DNA of 64,000 bases from Tractidigestivibacter sp050946515 (GCF_050946515.1 NZ_JBMNUX010000014.1:7198-71197), one strand, 5' to 3'. Shown: positions 42,631-51,828, counted from the stretch's first letter. Translations and numbers: made by a program. The notes: generated from the letters alone by a model not told the origin.

Positions 42631-43521
42631 CTAGGAGCGGGGGACTTCCGGTCGGGGCACTAGCTCGGTGACCTCCCCGAGAATGCTTTCAAACGACACT
42701 CCGCGCGCAACGTTGTCTGGCTGGTAACGCGTCAAGATCATAGACTCGCGGACAAACCCGCTGGCAAACTGCACCGCGTCGCGCAGCCCCTTCCCGCACA
42801 TGATTGCGCCGAGCATGGCCGAGGCAAAGAGGTCGCCGGTGCCGTGGCACATGTACGGGAGCTGCTCGATGGCTACCTCAACACGGTCAAAGTCTCTGCC
42901 TGCGATAAAGTTGCGAAGCGTTCCGTCATTGCGCATGACGCCCTTCAGCACAACAGCCTTTGCGCCCATCTCGATCATTGCATCGAGGTAGGCGTCCACC
43001 TCGGCATCAGAAAGGTCCGTGCCGTGATAGTCCATGCCGGTCAGAATGTGCGCCTCGGTAAGATTGGGCGTCAGCACGTCTGCATCCTTTACCAGCTCGC
43101 GCGTCTTGTCGCAGAGCTCCTTTGTATAGGTGGGATAGAGGATGCCGTCGTCGCCCATCACGGGGTCAACGATGCGAAGTGCCTTGGGGTGCTCGCGGTA
43201 TAGGCGCTTGATGCTTTCCACTTGCTCTGCAGAGCCAAGGAAACCAGAGTAGATAGCGTCCAGCTCGACGCCTTCTTTAATCCAGGCGTCCAGGTAGTCA
43301 TTGAGCATAGAAGTGGTGTCATGCATGTAGAAAATGGGGAAACGCGTGTGAGCCGAGAAGAGCGACGTGGGCACAGGGCATACGTCGCAGCCTGCTGCGG
43401 AAAGAACGGGGATGGCGGTGCCAAGCGAGCATTTGCCATAGCCGCACAGATCATGGACTGCGGCCACACGCGGAATATAGGCGCCTTTGCGCTGGTAGAG
43501 GACGGGATTGCTTGAAGTCAT
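42631..43521 (-). CDS. Pyridoxal/pyridoxamine kinase
   Basis: A 296-residue ribokinase-fold enzyme of the PdxK/PdxY group, phosphorylating B6 vitamers for the salvage of pyridoxal phosphate. Diagnostic segments are VHDLCGYGKCSLGTAIPVLSA at the start (given here only as the known substrate loop, residues 17-37), DPVMGDDG, and GTGDLFASAM with the catalytic Asp near residue 227. I chose the ATG at 43521 (GAGAGGG upstream); the frame extends 55 codons further without support. It faces the purine-side genes and is probably a single-gene unit. Confidence 0.88.
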   Translation of the reverse strand: MTSSNPVLYQRKGAYIPRVAAVHDLCGYGKCSLGTAIPVLSAAGCDVCPVPTSLFSAHTRFPIFYMHDTTSMLNDYLDAWIKEGVELDAIYSGFLGSAEQVESIKRLYREHPKALRIVDPVMGDDGILYPTYTKELCDKTRELVKDADVLTPNLTEAHILTGMDYHGTDLSDAEVDAYLDAMIEMGAKAVVLKGVMRNDGTLRNFIAGRDFDRVEVAIEQLPYMCHGTGDLFASAMLGAIMCGKGLRDAVQFASGFVRESMILTRYQPDNVARGVSFESILGEVTELVPRPEVPRS

Positions 43522-43727
43522 TATGTCCCTCTCAAAAAAGCGAACACTTTGAGCATCCGCTGACGAATACCGTTCCTCATAATAACTGCCGACAGGGAGG
43601 AGCGAGAGCCGCAGAACGACACATGCTTCTAACCTGCGCAGATGCGAAGGCTTTTTGACCTTCTCGCCGTCATTGACAAGGTGCAACTATACTGAAGAAG
43701 TCTATGAGACAACATCAAGGAGGACGC

Positions 43728-44195
43728 ATGGCAGACGCGATCGCACCGCTTGTTGGAATCATCATGGGGTCAAAGTCGGATATGCCGGCAATGGAGGCCT
43801 GCACTGCAGAGCTCGATGAGCTTGGAGTTCCCTACGAGCTCGTCGTCGCGTCGGCTCACCGCGCACCAGAAAAGGTCCATGAGTGGGCAACGACAGCCGC
43901 AGATCGCGGCATCAAGGTAATCATTGCCGCAGCTGGCAAGGCTGCGCACCTTGGCGGCGTCGTTGCCGCCTATACCCCGCTGCCCATCGTTGGCGTCCCC
44001 ATGAAGACCAGCGACCTTGGCGGAATGGACTCGCTGCTCTCGATGGTTCAGATGCCGTCAGGCGTACCCGTGGCCTGCGTAGCAATCGGGGGAGCAAAGA
44101 ACGCCGCTATTTATGCAACGCAGATTCTTGGCGCAACAATGCCCGAGTACCGCCAGAAGATCGTTGACCTTAAGCGTCAGATGGCCGAGGCATAA
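43728..44195 (+). CDS. purE: N5-carboxyaminoimidazole ribonucleotide mutase
   Basis: A 155-residue class I PurE that moves the carboxyl group to make CAIR in purine synthesis. GSKSDMP (about residues 14-20), SAHRAPE and AAGKAAHLGGV are intact. AAGGAGG lies four to five bases before the ATG at 43728; an upstream in-frame ATG at 43704 has none. A TATACT at 43687-43692 may be its -10 element. purK is not present in the window. Confidence 0.95.
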   Translation: MADAIAPLVGIIMGSKSDMPAMEACTAELDELGVPYELVVASAHRAPEKVHEWATTAADRGIKVIIAAAGKAAHLGGVVAAYTPLPIVGVPMKTSDLGGMDSLLSMVQMPSGVPVACVAIGGAKNAAIYATQILGATMPEYRQKIVDLKRQMAEA

Positions 44196-44207
44196 AAGAC
44201 TGCGGCT

Positions 44208-44239
44208 GCCCGGCGGGAGCGCCCGCCGGGCTTCTGTTT
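44208..44239 (+). terminator. Hairpin terminator after purE
   Basis: A perfect 10-bp stem GCCCGGCGGG/CCCGCCGGGC with an AGCG loop, followed by TTCTGTTT. Confidence 0.75.
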
Positions 44240-44266
44240 CACTGCACCATGAAAGGAAGTCGTTCC

Positions 44267-44716
44267 GTGAAGAAGGAAGAGCTGCTCGAGCAAATTAAGG
44301 GAGCCATGAAGGCGCGCGACAAGGTGCGCCTCTCCATTCTTCGTCAAGTAAATCAAGGCGTTAAGCAGATTGAGGTCGATAACCGCCGCGATGCAACCGA
44401 AGCTGACGTAACTGCGGTTGTTAAGAAGCTTCAAAAGGTCATCGCCGAGGAGCTGGATGGCCTGCGCAAGGCCGGCACTGAGAGCCATGCCGACCGCATT
44501 GCCGAGCTCACTGAGCAGGCAGAGATTCTCGATCAGCTGCTTCCTGAGCAGCTTGCGGGCGATAAGCTTGAGCGCGTGGCCGATGACGTCATCGAGAAAC
44601 TCGGAGCAAGCTCCAAGCGCGATATGGGCAAGGTCATGGGCGAGCTCACCAAGATCACAAACGGGAACCTCGACAAGCGCGCCGCTGCCGCATACGTGGG
44701 CAAGAAGCTCAGCTAG
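44267..44716 (+). CDS. YqeY/GatB-domain protein
   Basis: A 149-residue protein whose whole length fits the YqeY family: KEELLEQIKGAMKARDK, LRLSILRQ-like VRLSILRQVNQGVKQ, then QAEILDQLLPEQL and the C-terminal GKVMGELTKI, which resembles the tRNA-binding tail of GatB. The role may involve tRNA, but no activity is established. I prefer GTG at 44267 because GGAAG lies upstream; an ATG at 44249 would add six residues. It lies between purE and the sortase gene. Confidence 0.87.
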   Translation: MKKEELLEQIKGAMKARDKVRLSILRQVNQGVKQIEVDNRRDATEADVTAVVKKLQKVIAEELDGLRKAGTESHADRIAELTEQAEILDQLLPEQLAGDKLERVADDVIEKLGASSKRDMGKVMGELTKITNGNLDKRAAAAYVGKKLS

Positions 44717-44769
44717 TCTCCCCGCGCTCCGCGCTAGGACTAGGACTACCAAGAAAGGCATTACGTTTC

Positions 44770-45741
44770 ATGGCAAACAGCCAAGGCAAGCACTTCAGCA
44801 ACTCGGAAAACAAGCCCGCGCACGCGAACTCGGCGCAAGGCTTCATTCCTGTCGTCTCAAGTGATTCCGAATCGAACGATGGGGCTTCTCGCGCCTCGCG
44901 CAACAGGCGCAATCGCCGCGTGAAGACAGATGCCTATCGCGAGACCGATCCGTATGACCTTTCGGGCAAGCGTTCGCGCGACCCTAAGAAGCGTCGCAAC
45001 CGCATCATTTCAACCATCCTGTTCGCCGTTGGCATCGGACTGCTTGTTGTTGCGGCCGGCATGTGGGGCTACAAGCAGTGGGAGTATAAGCAGCAAGACG
45101 AAGAGAACGAGAAGCTTGCGCAATACGCAACGGTAGACGATGAGGGAAACAATCCGCCGGTTGTCGACTGGGCTGCGCTCAAGGCGATAAACCCCGACAT
45201 TGTCGGTTGGATTCAGATACCGAATACTGTCGTGAGCTTCCCGGTTTTCCAGGGGGATGACAACGACGAGTACCTGCATACCAACGCAGAGGGCAACTAC
45301 TCGCTTGGCGGACAGGTGTTTTTGGATGCCGAGAACACGGCTCCTGGCATGCAGGACCAGCAGTCCATCATCTATGGGCACCATCTGCGCAACGGCGCCA
45401 TGTTCAAGCCAATCGCCGACATGGACAACCAAGAGGCGTTCGATTCCGTCTCGACTGTTTGGTATGTGACGGAAGACGCAACCTATGAGCTGGAGCCGCT
45501 CTTCGTGTATTACACAGACGAGAACGACACCAATGTGCGCATCTTCGACTGGTCTTCGGAAGATGAGTTCCACCAGTATCTCAGCGACCTTCTGGGAAAG
45601 TCGGTCACGAGCCGTTCGGATGCGGCCGACATCATTCCTAACGTGAGCCACGTGCTTACGCTCTGCACCTGTAACTACATCGACGGCTACGGGCGCACCA
45701 TCCTCGTGTGCGTCCCGAAGGGAGAAGTGAGCGGCTCGTGA
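44770..45741 (+). CDS. Class B sortase
   Basis: A 323-residue membrane-anchored transpeptidase. A basic, Ser/Asn-rich cytoplasmic region of 77 residues precedes one membrane helix (about 80-100). The catalytic domain has IIYGHHL with the active His, the TLCTC motif with Cys301, and Arg309 in YGRTILV. Class B enzymes attach proteins with NPxTN-type signals or build pili, but I see no sorting substrate in this window. Its TGA overlaps the GTG of purF by 4 bases, an unusual pairing. Confidence 0.87.
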   Translation: MANSQGKHFSNSENKPAHANSAQGFIPVVSSDSESNDGASRASRNRRNRRVKTDAYRETDPYDLSGKRSRDPKKRRNRIISTILFAVGIGLLVVAAGMWGYKQWEYKQQDEENEKLAQYATVDDEGNNPPVVDWAALKAINPDIVGWIQIPNTVVSFPVFQGDDNDEYLHTNAEGNYSLGGQVFLDAENTAPGMQDQQSIIYGHHLRNGAMFKPIADMDNQEAFDSVSTVWYVTEDATYELEPLFVYYTDENDTNVRIFDWSSEDEFHQYLSDLLGKSVTSRSDAADIIPNVSHVLTLCTCNYIDGYGRTILVCVPKGEVSGS

Positions 45742-47288
45742 CAGAACAGACCTGTGGGGTTCGGGATGTCGTTGACCTAGGTCAAGACGACGGCGACACC
45801 GCAGAGATTCATGACGAGTGCGGCGTCTTTGGCGTGTGGGCACCCAATCGCGATCCGGCGCGCATGACGTACTTTGCCCTCCGTGCGCTGCAGCACCGTG
45901 GCCAGGAGTCGGCTGGCATTGCGGTGGGCGACGGGAAGACCGTGCTTGTGCGTAAGGACCTCGGTCTTGTTACCCAGGTCTTCACTGAGGCCGATCTTGC
46001 CGCAATGCCCGGAAAGGTTGCCATTGGCCACTGCCGTTATGGCACTGCCGGCGCAAAGGGATGGGAAGCCGCGCAGCCGCACCTCTCGACCATCGATGAC
46101 ACAATCATTGCGCTGGCTCACAATGGCACGCTGGTCAACTTTGACTCGCTTCGTCGCGAGCTCATCGAGATGGGCATCCCATTTCGCTCAAACACCGACT
46201 CTGAGGTCGCGGCAAAGCTGATCGGGTACTTTACGCAGCGCGGTCATCGCCTGCGTTCGGGCATCGCGCATACCATGCGAATGATCAAGGGCGGCTACGC
46301 AATGGTGCTCGCGCGCGAAAATGCGCTTTACGCGTTCCGCGACCCTCACGGAATTCGTCCTTTGGTGTTGGGCAAGCTTGGAGAGAACGAGTGGGTAGTC
46401 GCTTCGGAGACGTGCGCGCTCGACATCGTTGGCGCTACCTACGTGCGCGACGTCGAGCCTGGGGAGATCATCCGCATCTCTGACGATGGAATGCGCTCGG
46501 AGCGCGGGCTTCCGCCTGCCGACCGGCATGACTGCATCTTTGAGCACGTGTACTTCTCGCGGCCCGACTCCATCAAGGACGGCAGCTCGTTCTATCTCAT
46601 GCGACACAATATGGGCCGTCGCCTTGCACGCGAAACTCCTGTTGACGCCGACCTCGTGATCTCTGTGCCTGACTCTGGAACGCCAGCAGCCGAAGGCTAT
46701 GCCGCTGAGCTGGGGCTTCCGTATGGCACTGGCCTCATCAAGAACCGCTATGTAGCTCGCACGTTCATTCAGCCCACGCAGGAGCTGCGCCAGCGCGGCG
46801 TGCGCCTGAAGCTGAACCCATTGCCTGACGTGGTGCGTGGTAAGCGCATTGTGATGGTGGACGACTCCATCGTGCGCGGAACAACCTCAAAGCAGATTGT
46901 TCGTATGCTGCGCGAGGCGGGCGCTACCGAGGTGCACGTGCGCAGCGCTTCCCCCATGGTCAAGTGGCCTTGCTTCTATGGAATCGACACGGCCAATCAG
47001 GATCAGCTCATTGCCGCAAACATGGAGCTCAAGGAGATCTGCTCCTACATTGAGGCGGATACGCTGGGGTTCCTCTCGATTGAGGGGCTACTCTCCTGCG
47101 TGCCGTCCGGAGGCTATTGCACGGCATGCTTCACGGGGGACTATCCCGTCGAGATCCCCAAGTCCTTTTATGAGGAAAAGTTCCTTCCCGGATATACGCC
47201 ACACAATCCCGACCCAAGCGCTTCGGACGCTAGCATAAGCATTTCCGATATCGCGTTCGACCTCAAGGAATCGGAGAATGGAGACTGA
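45738..47288 (+). CDS. purF: Amidophosphoribosyltransferase
   Basis: A 516-residue enzyme for the first committed step of purine synthesis. The N-terminal glutaminase nucleophile is Cys28 (DECGVFGVW) after a 27-residue propeptide, as in the Bacillus-type enzyme. The PRPP loop reads VMVDDSIVRGTT. Four cysteines suitable for the iron-sulfur cluster occur in the C-terminal half (including CSYIEA and GYCTACF). GTG at 45738 overlaps the sortase stop. Its end overlaps or abuts purM. Confidence 0.95.
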   Translation: MTEQTCGVRDVVDLGQDDGDTAEIHDECGVFGVWAPNRDPARMTYFALRALQHRGQESAGIAVGDGKTVLVRKDLGLVTQVFTEADLAAMPGKVAIGHCRYGTAGAKGWEAAQPHLSTIDDTIIALAHNGTLVNFDSLRRELIEMGIPFRSNTDSEVAAKLIGYFTQRGHRLRSGIAHTMRMIKGGYAMVLARENALYAFRDPHGIRPLVLGKLGENEWVVASETCALDIVGATYVRDVEPGEIIRISDDGMRSERGLPPADRHDCIFEHVYFSRPDSIKDGSSFYLMRHNMGRRLARETPVDADLVISVPDSGTPAAEGYAAELGLPYGTGLIKNRYVARTFIQPTQELRQRGVRLKLNPLPDVVRGKRIVMVDDSIVRGTTSKQIVRMLREAGATEVHVRSASPMVKWPCFYGIDTANQDQLIAANMELKEICSYIEADTLGFLSIEGLLSCVPSGGYCTACFTGDYPVEIPKSFYEEKFLPGYTPHNPDPSASDASISISDIAFDLKESENGD

Positions 47289-47289
47289 C

Positions 47290-48360
47290 ATGGCCGAGAA
47301 TCCCAAGCATGTGTCGTATGCAGACGCGGGCGTGGATGTAGATGAGGGTGCCCGAGCCGTCGATCTTATCAAAGATGCGGTTAAATCGACCAATCGTCCT
47401 GAGGTCATCGGTGGTCTGGGAGGATTTGGATCGTGCTTCTCGATGGCAGGCTTCAAAGACATGGAAGACCCGGTGCTGGTCTCTGGAACCGACGGCGTTG
47501 GGACCAAGCTTGCCATCGCCCAGCTGCTTGACCGGCACGACACGGTTGGGCAGGACCTTGTGGCCATGTGCGTTGACGACGTGGTTCCCATTGGCGCCGA
47601 GCCGCTGTTCTTCCTTGACTATGTTGCCATTGGCAAGCTTCGTGCCGAGCACGTCGCCCAGATTGTGAAGGGCATTGCAGACGGCTGCCGCATGAGTGGT
47701 TGTGCGCTGGTGGGCGGCGAGATGGCCGAACATCCGGGCGTCATGAATCCCGACGATTACGACCTTGCCGGGTTTGTGGTCGGCGTCGTAGACCGTCCCA
47801 AGATGATTGGTCCGCACCTAGTTCATCCGGGCGACGTCGTGCTCGGCCTTCCCAGCTCCGGCATTCATTCCAACGGCTATTCGCTGGTACGCAAGGTTGC
47901 GATTGAGGGCAAGACGGTCGAAGAGCTTGAGACCCCGCTTCCCGAGCTAGGCGGCGAGAGCCTGGCGGACGCCGTCATGCGTCCTACCACCATCTATGCG
48001 GGAGGCCTTGTGGCCGCCCTTAAGGCAGGCGCCCCTATCCACGCGATGGCGCACATCACGGGCGGCGGCATTACCGAGAACCTGAACCGAGCGCTCCCCG
48101 CCAACGTCGACGCTGTCGTGGACCGCGGCGGCGAGGACGGTCCCGCGTGGGACGTGCCGCCCGTCATCACGTATATGGTGAAGGTCGCCGGCCTTACGCC
48201 GGACGAGGCTTACAAGACGTTCAACATGGGCGTCGGCATGAGCGTCATTTGCGACAAGAACGATGTCGACGAGACTTGCGAGGCGCTTGTGAGCCAGGGC
48301 TTCTCGCCGTTTGTGATGGGCGAGTGCGTTGAGGGCACGGGCAAGGTGGTGTATCGATGA
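47290..48360 (+). CDS. purM: Phosphoribosylformylglycinamidine cyclo-ligase (AIR synthetase)
   Basis: A 356-residue ATP-dependent enzyme making AIR. It starts near SYADAGVDVDEG and has GGFGSCF, SGTDGVGTKLAIA, the DLVAMCVDDV helix, and AHITGGGITENLNRALP. I use the ATG at 47290, one base after the purF stop with GGAG upstream; an ATG at 47278 within purF is possible. The stop overlaps the purN start (ATGA). Confidence 0.95.
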   Translation: MAENPKHVSYADAGVDVDEGARAVDLIKDAVKSTNRPEVIGGLGGFGSCFSMAGFKDMEDPVLVSGTDGVGTKLAIAQLLDRHDTVGQDLVAMCVDDVVPIGAEPLFFLDYVAIGKLRAEHVAQIVKGIADGCRMSGCALVGGEMAEHPGVMNPDDYDLAGFVVGVVDRPKMIGPHLVHPGDVVLGLPSSGIHSNGYSLVRKVAIEGKTVEELETPLPELGGESLADAVMRPTTIYAGGLVAALKAGAPIHAMAHITGGGITENLNRALPANVDAVVDRGGEDGPAWDVPPVITYMVKVAGLTPDEAYKTFNMGVGMSVICDKNDVDETCEALVSQGFSPFVMGECVEGTGKVVYR

Positions 48361-48977
48361 GCATCAAGCTTGGCGTTCTTATTTCCGGAAACGGCACCAA
48401 CCTCCAGGCAATCATTGACCGCATTGCGGCTGGAACGCTGGACGCCACAATTGAGCTGGTAGTGAGCTCGCGCCCGAGCGCGTACGGCCTGAAGCGTGCG
48501 GAGTCCGCTGGAATCCAGACGCTGACGCTTTCCAAGGAGACCTATCAAGACCTGGATGGGCTGATTGCTGACCAAGTGATTGCGGAGTCGCTCAAGGCGC
48601 GCGACGTTGACTATGTGATCATGGCCGGCTACATGCGCATGGTTCACAAGCCGATTCTTGACGCGTTCCCCAACCGCGTGGTCAACCTGCACCCGGCACT
48701 TTTGCCAAGCTTCAAGGGTGCGCATGCCATTCAGGATGCCTACGACTACGGCGTCAAGGTGACCGGCGTAACCGTGCACTTTGCTGACAGCAAATATGAC
48801 TGCGGACCGATCATTGCCCAGCGCCCGGTTTTGGTCGAGGAGGGGTGGACCGTCGACGAGCTTGAGACACACATCCACGAGGTCGAGCACCAGCTGTACC
48901 CCGATGTAATTCAGATGCTTGCCGAAGGTCGCGTCCACGTGGGCGACGACCGCCGCGTGAAGATTGACCCAGCGTAG
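48357..48977 (+). CDS. purN: Phosphoribosylglycinamide formyltransferase
   Basis: A 206-residue folate-dependent GAR transformylase. It has the SGNGTNLQAI loop at residues 9-18, the catalytic N-H-D set in NLHPALLPSFKG and the later Asp of DCGPII. It overlaps purM by 4 bases, completing a purF-purM-purN unit. purC, purL and purH must lie elsewhere. Confidence 0.95.
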   Translation: MSIKLGVLISGNGTNLQAIIDRIAAGTLDATIELVVSSRPSAYGLKRAESAGIQTLTLSKETYQDLDGLIADQVIAESLKARDVDYVIMAGYMRMVHKPILDAFPNRVVNLHPALLPSFKGAHAIQDAYDYGVKVTGVTVHFADSKYDCGPIIAQRPVLVEEGWTVDELETHIHEVEHQLYPDVIQMLAEGRVHVGDDRRVKIDPA

Positions 48978-49592
48978 GCGCGCCGGCAGCCCCGCCGCGC
49001 ACCGAGCCCCGCACGATACAGGGCCCCATACGGTATGAAGCCCCACGCGATACGAAATTTCCTATCGTGCGGGGCATATTTTCCCGCCAAGCGGAACCGC
49101 CTATGCCGAGTTCCACACAACAGGAGACTTTACCTGCGGAAACGCAGCCTTCTCCCACACGACGCGCTTCCGGGCAGCATCACGCGGCGGGGCTTTAATG
49201 GGGCTTTTCCATCGTGTGGGACACACTTCTCTGTTGTGTGGGGCTGCTCGCCCCTTTTCCTGCGCAGTCCCGCACAATGAGCTGCATGACCTGCGGAAGC
49301 ATGGCGCCTGCCCACACGATTGGCTCATCTCTGTAGAGGGTCCCTTTGCCGAGTCCCACACAATAGAGGAAGGCTCGCCCTGCTCCCACATAACGCGTCA
49401 TGTGACCTGCGGATCTATCGAGAAGCCCCGCACATCGCGAAAGTCGAGCTCCACACAACAGCAGCGCTCACATTGTGTCGGAGGCTCTCATGGGAGCTCC
49501 CAAGCTGGCAAAGGCGTCCACGCCCTTGTCGTGCGGGGCATGGGCACTCGCTGCCCTCACATCGCCCCCATTTGAAGCGAATGCCAAGGGAC
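48978..49592. repeat. Array of about 16 degenerate CCCRCACRAY motifs in both orientations
   Basis: A 615-bp gap between convergent purN and a methyltransferase gene. Three tandem 17-bp units (49006, 49023, 49040), each starting GCCCC, are followed by an inverted copy at 49063-49075. Further forward copies are at 49112, 49154, 49269, 49311, 49355, 49385, 49427 and 49450. Inverted copies are at 49212, 49234, 49472 and 49529. The 9-mer ACCTGCGGA occurs three times (49132, 49289, 49405). Neighbouring inverted copies can form hairpins. Short open frames here are not convincing. Spacing of 17-58 bp and the lack of unique spacers rule out a CRISPR array. Confidence 0.7.
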
Positions 49593-50348
49593 TCACTTCA
49601 GCGCCTTGCATCTAAGACGGACATAGTCGGCATACCAGGCTCCATCTTGATACAGGCAAGGTCTCAGATCCTCCACCACCTCATCGATGATTTGCTCGGA
49701 CTCTCGTTCGGGAATTCCTTCGAAGGGCTTCTTTATAAACATCCGAATCCAGTCATGAAGCCCATTCGCGCCCGTGAGCTTTGTCTTGCGGTCAAAGAGC
49801 AGCATGGTTCTCACCTCAAAGCCAGCCGTTTCCATCAATGAGGCGTATTCGCCAATCGTGGGGAAATAGAAGGGAAGCGCGTAGTTGCGACCATGCCTTG
49901 CAAACGCCTTCTCCAAACTCCTATGGATGAGCGCGTTGTTTCCTTTCCCGCCAAACTCGAACACAAATTGTCCGCCAGGCTTTAACGCCCGGTAGACGCA
50001 TCCAAGCATGTCGGGCTGCCCCTCCTTGTCGATCCAGTGAAAAACGGCATTGGAAAAAACCAAGTCCACTGGTCGCTCCAATGCAAAGTCGCAGGCGTTG
50101 CCTTTGAAGAACTTGATATCCGGATGGTCCTGCCTTGCCTTGTTGACCTGGTCGATCGAGTCGTCCATGCCCGTCACGTCGAGGTCCGCTGCTTTTAGCC
50201 TTGCGGTAAGCGAGCCGTTTCCGCAGCCAAGATCAAGGCAGGTCATTCCTTCTCTAATATCAATCATGTCGAGAAGCGAGCTGCCATATTCCGCCACAAA
50301 CGAGAAATGCCCCGCATAATCATCTGCGTCCCACTTGATGTTGCTCAT
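49593..50348 (-). CDS. Class I SAM-dependent methyltransferase
   Basis: A 251-residue methyltransferase. Motif I is CLDLGCGNGSL (about residues 38-48), the acidic loop follows in VTGMDDS, and the post-II region has FSNAVFHWI, a pattern shared with trans-aconitate methyltransferases and small-molecule methylases. The substrate is unknown. The ATG at 50348 (MSNIKWDADDYAGHF) gives the natural start; the frame reaches 50414 without support. It is read towards the repeat array and lies 80 bases downstream of the rRNA methylase gene, so both may share a transcript. Confidence 0.85.
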   Translation of the reverse strand: MSNIKWDADDYAGHFSFVAEYGSSLLDMIDIREGMTCLDLGCGNGSLTARLKAADLDVTGMDDSIDQVNKARQDHPDIKFFKGNACDFALERPVDLVFSNAVFHWIDKEGQPDMLGCVYRALKPGGQFVFEFGGKGNNALIHRSLEKAFARHGRNYALPFYFPTIGEYASLMETAGFEVRTMLLFDRKTKLTGANGLHDWIRMFIKKPFEGIPERESEQIIDEVVEDLRPCLYQDGAWYADYVRLRCKALK

Positions 50349-50427
50349 AGCAATCGCTTCCGATTCTTCCTTGCGATCATGACGCCGAGCGCTGGCAAGG
50401 AGCCACGCTCTCACAGGGCTTGGTCCA

Positions 50428-51600
50428 CTATCGCTCTAGCGATACCACGGTCTCGATGTGCTTCGTGTGCGGGAACATGTCGACGGGGGTAGCGCTGCGG
50501 ACGTGCCATCCGCGGTTGTGAAGAAGCCACAGGTCGCGCGCTTGCGTCTGGGGGTTGCACGAGATATAGACGATGCGCTCTGGCTTCAGGTCGCTAGCTG
50601 CACCGAGAAATTCCGGCGTCGAACCAGCTCGCGGAGGGTCCATGAGAACCACGTCGTAGTTGCCGCGCCCCCGAGCGTCGTCGCATAGGTATTGAGTGGC
50701 GTCAGCCCTCACAAAGCGGACCCGCTCCTCAAGGCCGTTGAGCTCTGCGTTTCTGCGTGCATTTTCAACGGCCCCCTCGCCCTTCTCGACGCCTACCACC
50801 TCGATGCCGTCTGTCGTCTTCGCCGCACAAAGGCCAATCGTGCCAACGCCACAATATGCATCCAGCACGCGCATTCCGCTGGAAAGCTTGGCCGCCTTTA
50901 GAGCGATGCGGTACAGAGCCTCGGTTTGTGAGGGGTTCGTCTGATAAAACGCTGTTGCACCGAGCTCAAAATTGCATCCCAGCAGGCTGTCGCGCATGGT
51001 TCCAGGTCCATAAAGGCGCTGCGTGCGGCTTCCGAGCATTGCGTTGGTCCGGCGGTTGTTTACGTTTTGCACGATGCTCGTGATTTCGGGATTCTCGCGG
51101 CGCAACTCAGAAACGAATTCCTGCACATGAGCGATGCGGTCGCCGTTCGTTACAATAGTAAGCAGCAGATCGTCGGTGTATAGCGCTCGTCGAGCAATGG
51201 CATGACGCAGAAGCCCGCGCCCACGATCCTCGTTATAGGCGGGAATGCCCAGACGCTCGCCCACGCGCGCCACGTTGTTCAGTATCGGGCGAAGCTGTGG
51301 ATGCTCAACGAGGCACGCTGCGCACGGCACAATTCGGTGAGTCCCCTGCGCATAAAAACCTGACCGAATTCTCGCGTGAGTCCCAGGCGCCAGGGGCGTT
51401 GCCGCTTTATATCGGTATCCGATGGGCTTCGCCATGCCCACCACCTCATCAATTGAGCAACCGTCTGCCCCGCAGATGGCCGAAAGCAGCTCAGAGACCG
51501 CCTTTTGCTTGCGCTCGAGCTGGATGGGGTAGGGAACAGCAAGCCATTCACAACCTCCGCAGGAACGGGCGATTGGGCAGGTGTACGTGCGATAGCCCAT
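50428..51600 (-). CDS. 23S rRNA (uracil-C5)-methyltransferase, RumA/RlmCD type
   Basis: A 390-residue enzyme that methylates C5 of a uridine in 23S rRNA (or possibly tRNA). It begins at the iron-sulfur region (CPIARSCGGCEW plus Cys in VPCAAC), with no N-terminal TRAM domain. The SAM motif is VLDAYCGVGTIGL, the catalytic loop DPPRAG, the nucleophile Cys in YISCNPQTQARDL, and the end HTKHIETVVSLER. All catalytic residues are present. Which uridine is modified cannot be told from sequence. Confidence 0.9.
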   Translation of the reverse strand: MGYRTYTCPIARSCGGCEWLAVPYPIQLERKQKAVSELLSAICGADGCSIDEVVGMAKPIGYRYKAATPLAPGTHARIRSGFYAQGTHRIVPCAACLVEHPQLRPILNNVARVGERLGIPAYNEDRGRGLLRHAIARRALYTDDLLLTIVTNGDRIAHVQEFVSELRRENPEITSIVQNVNNRRTNAMLGSRTQRLYGPGTMRDSLLGCNFELGATAFYQTNPSQTEALYRIALKAAKLSSGMRVLDAYCGVGTIGLCAAKTTDGIEVVGVEKGEGAVENARRNAELNGLEERVRFVRADATQYLCDDARGRGNYDVVLMDPPRAGSTPEFLGAASDLKPERIVYISCNPQTQARDLWLLHNRGWHVRSATPVDMFPHTKHIETVVSLER

Positions 51601-51772
51601 GTAGCAGGCTTCCTCTCACTCGACGATGTTTCTCATGAAACTTCTCATCAAACAAGAATATAGGTCGCGAGCGTTTGCGCATACTGCCGAAACGGGCTTG
51701 CTGTTGGCATCTTACTTCTCGGTTCAAAAAATGGCTGTTATGATGATGACCACTTGTGCGGGGCAAAAGCAC

Positions 51773-51801
51773 TTGTATGAGCAGTCGAGAGGGCGTAAAC
51801 T
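51773..51801 (+). promoter_or_regulatory. Candidate promoter of the radical SAM gene
   Basis: TTGTAT (51773-51778), a 17-bp spacer and TAAACT (51796-51801), 70 bp upstream of the start. A single copy of the TTGTGCGGGGC motif seen in the 49-kb array lies just before it (51754-51764). Confidence 0.45.
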
Positions 51802-51828
51802 GCCTCATAGTTTTAAACGTGGGTCAAA

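Noticed and set aside
49006..49540. CRISPR array
   Set aside because: Repeats are about 10-12 bases, degenerate and in both orientations with irregular spacing, and there are no cas genes in the window.
49101..49580. Several overlapping open frames of 60-170 codons on both strands in the motif array
   Set aside because: Their translations are just the repeated motif read in different frames, and none has a credible ribosome site or family.
51627..51642. parS-like TGTTTCTCATGAAACT
   Set aside because: Three mismatches to parS, including the central ACGT core, which ParB needs. It is far from the true cluster.
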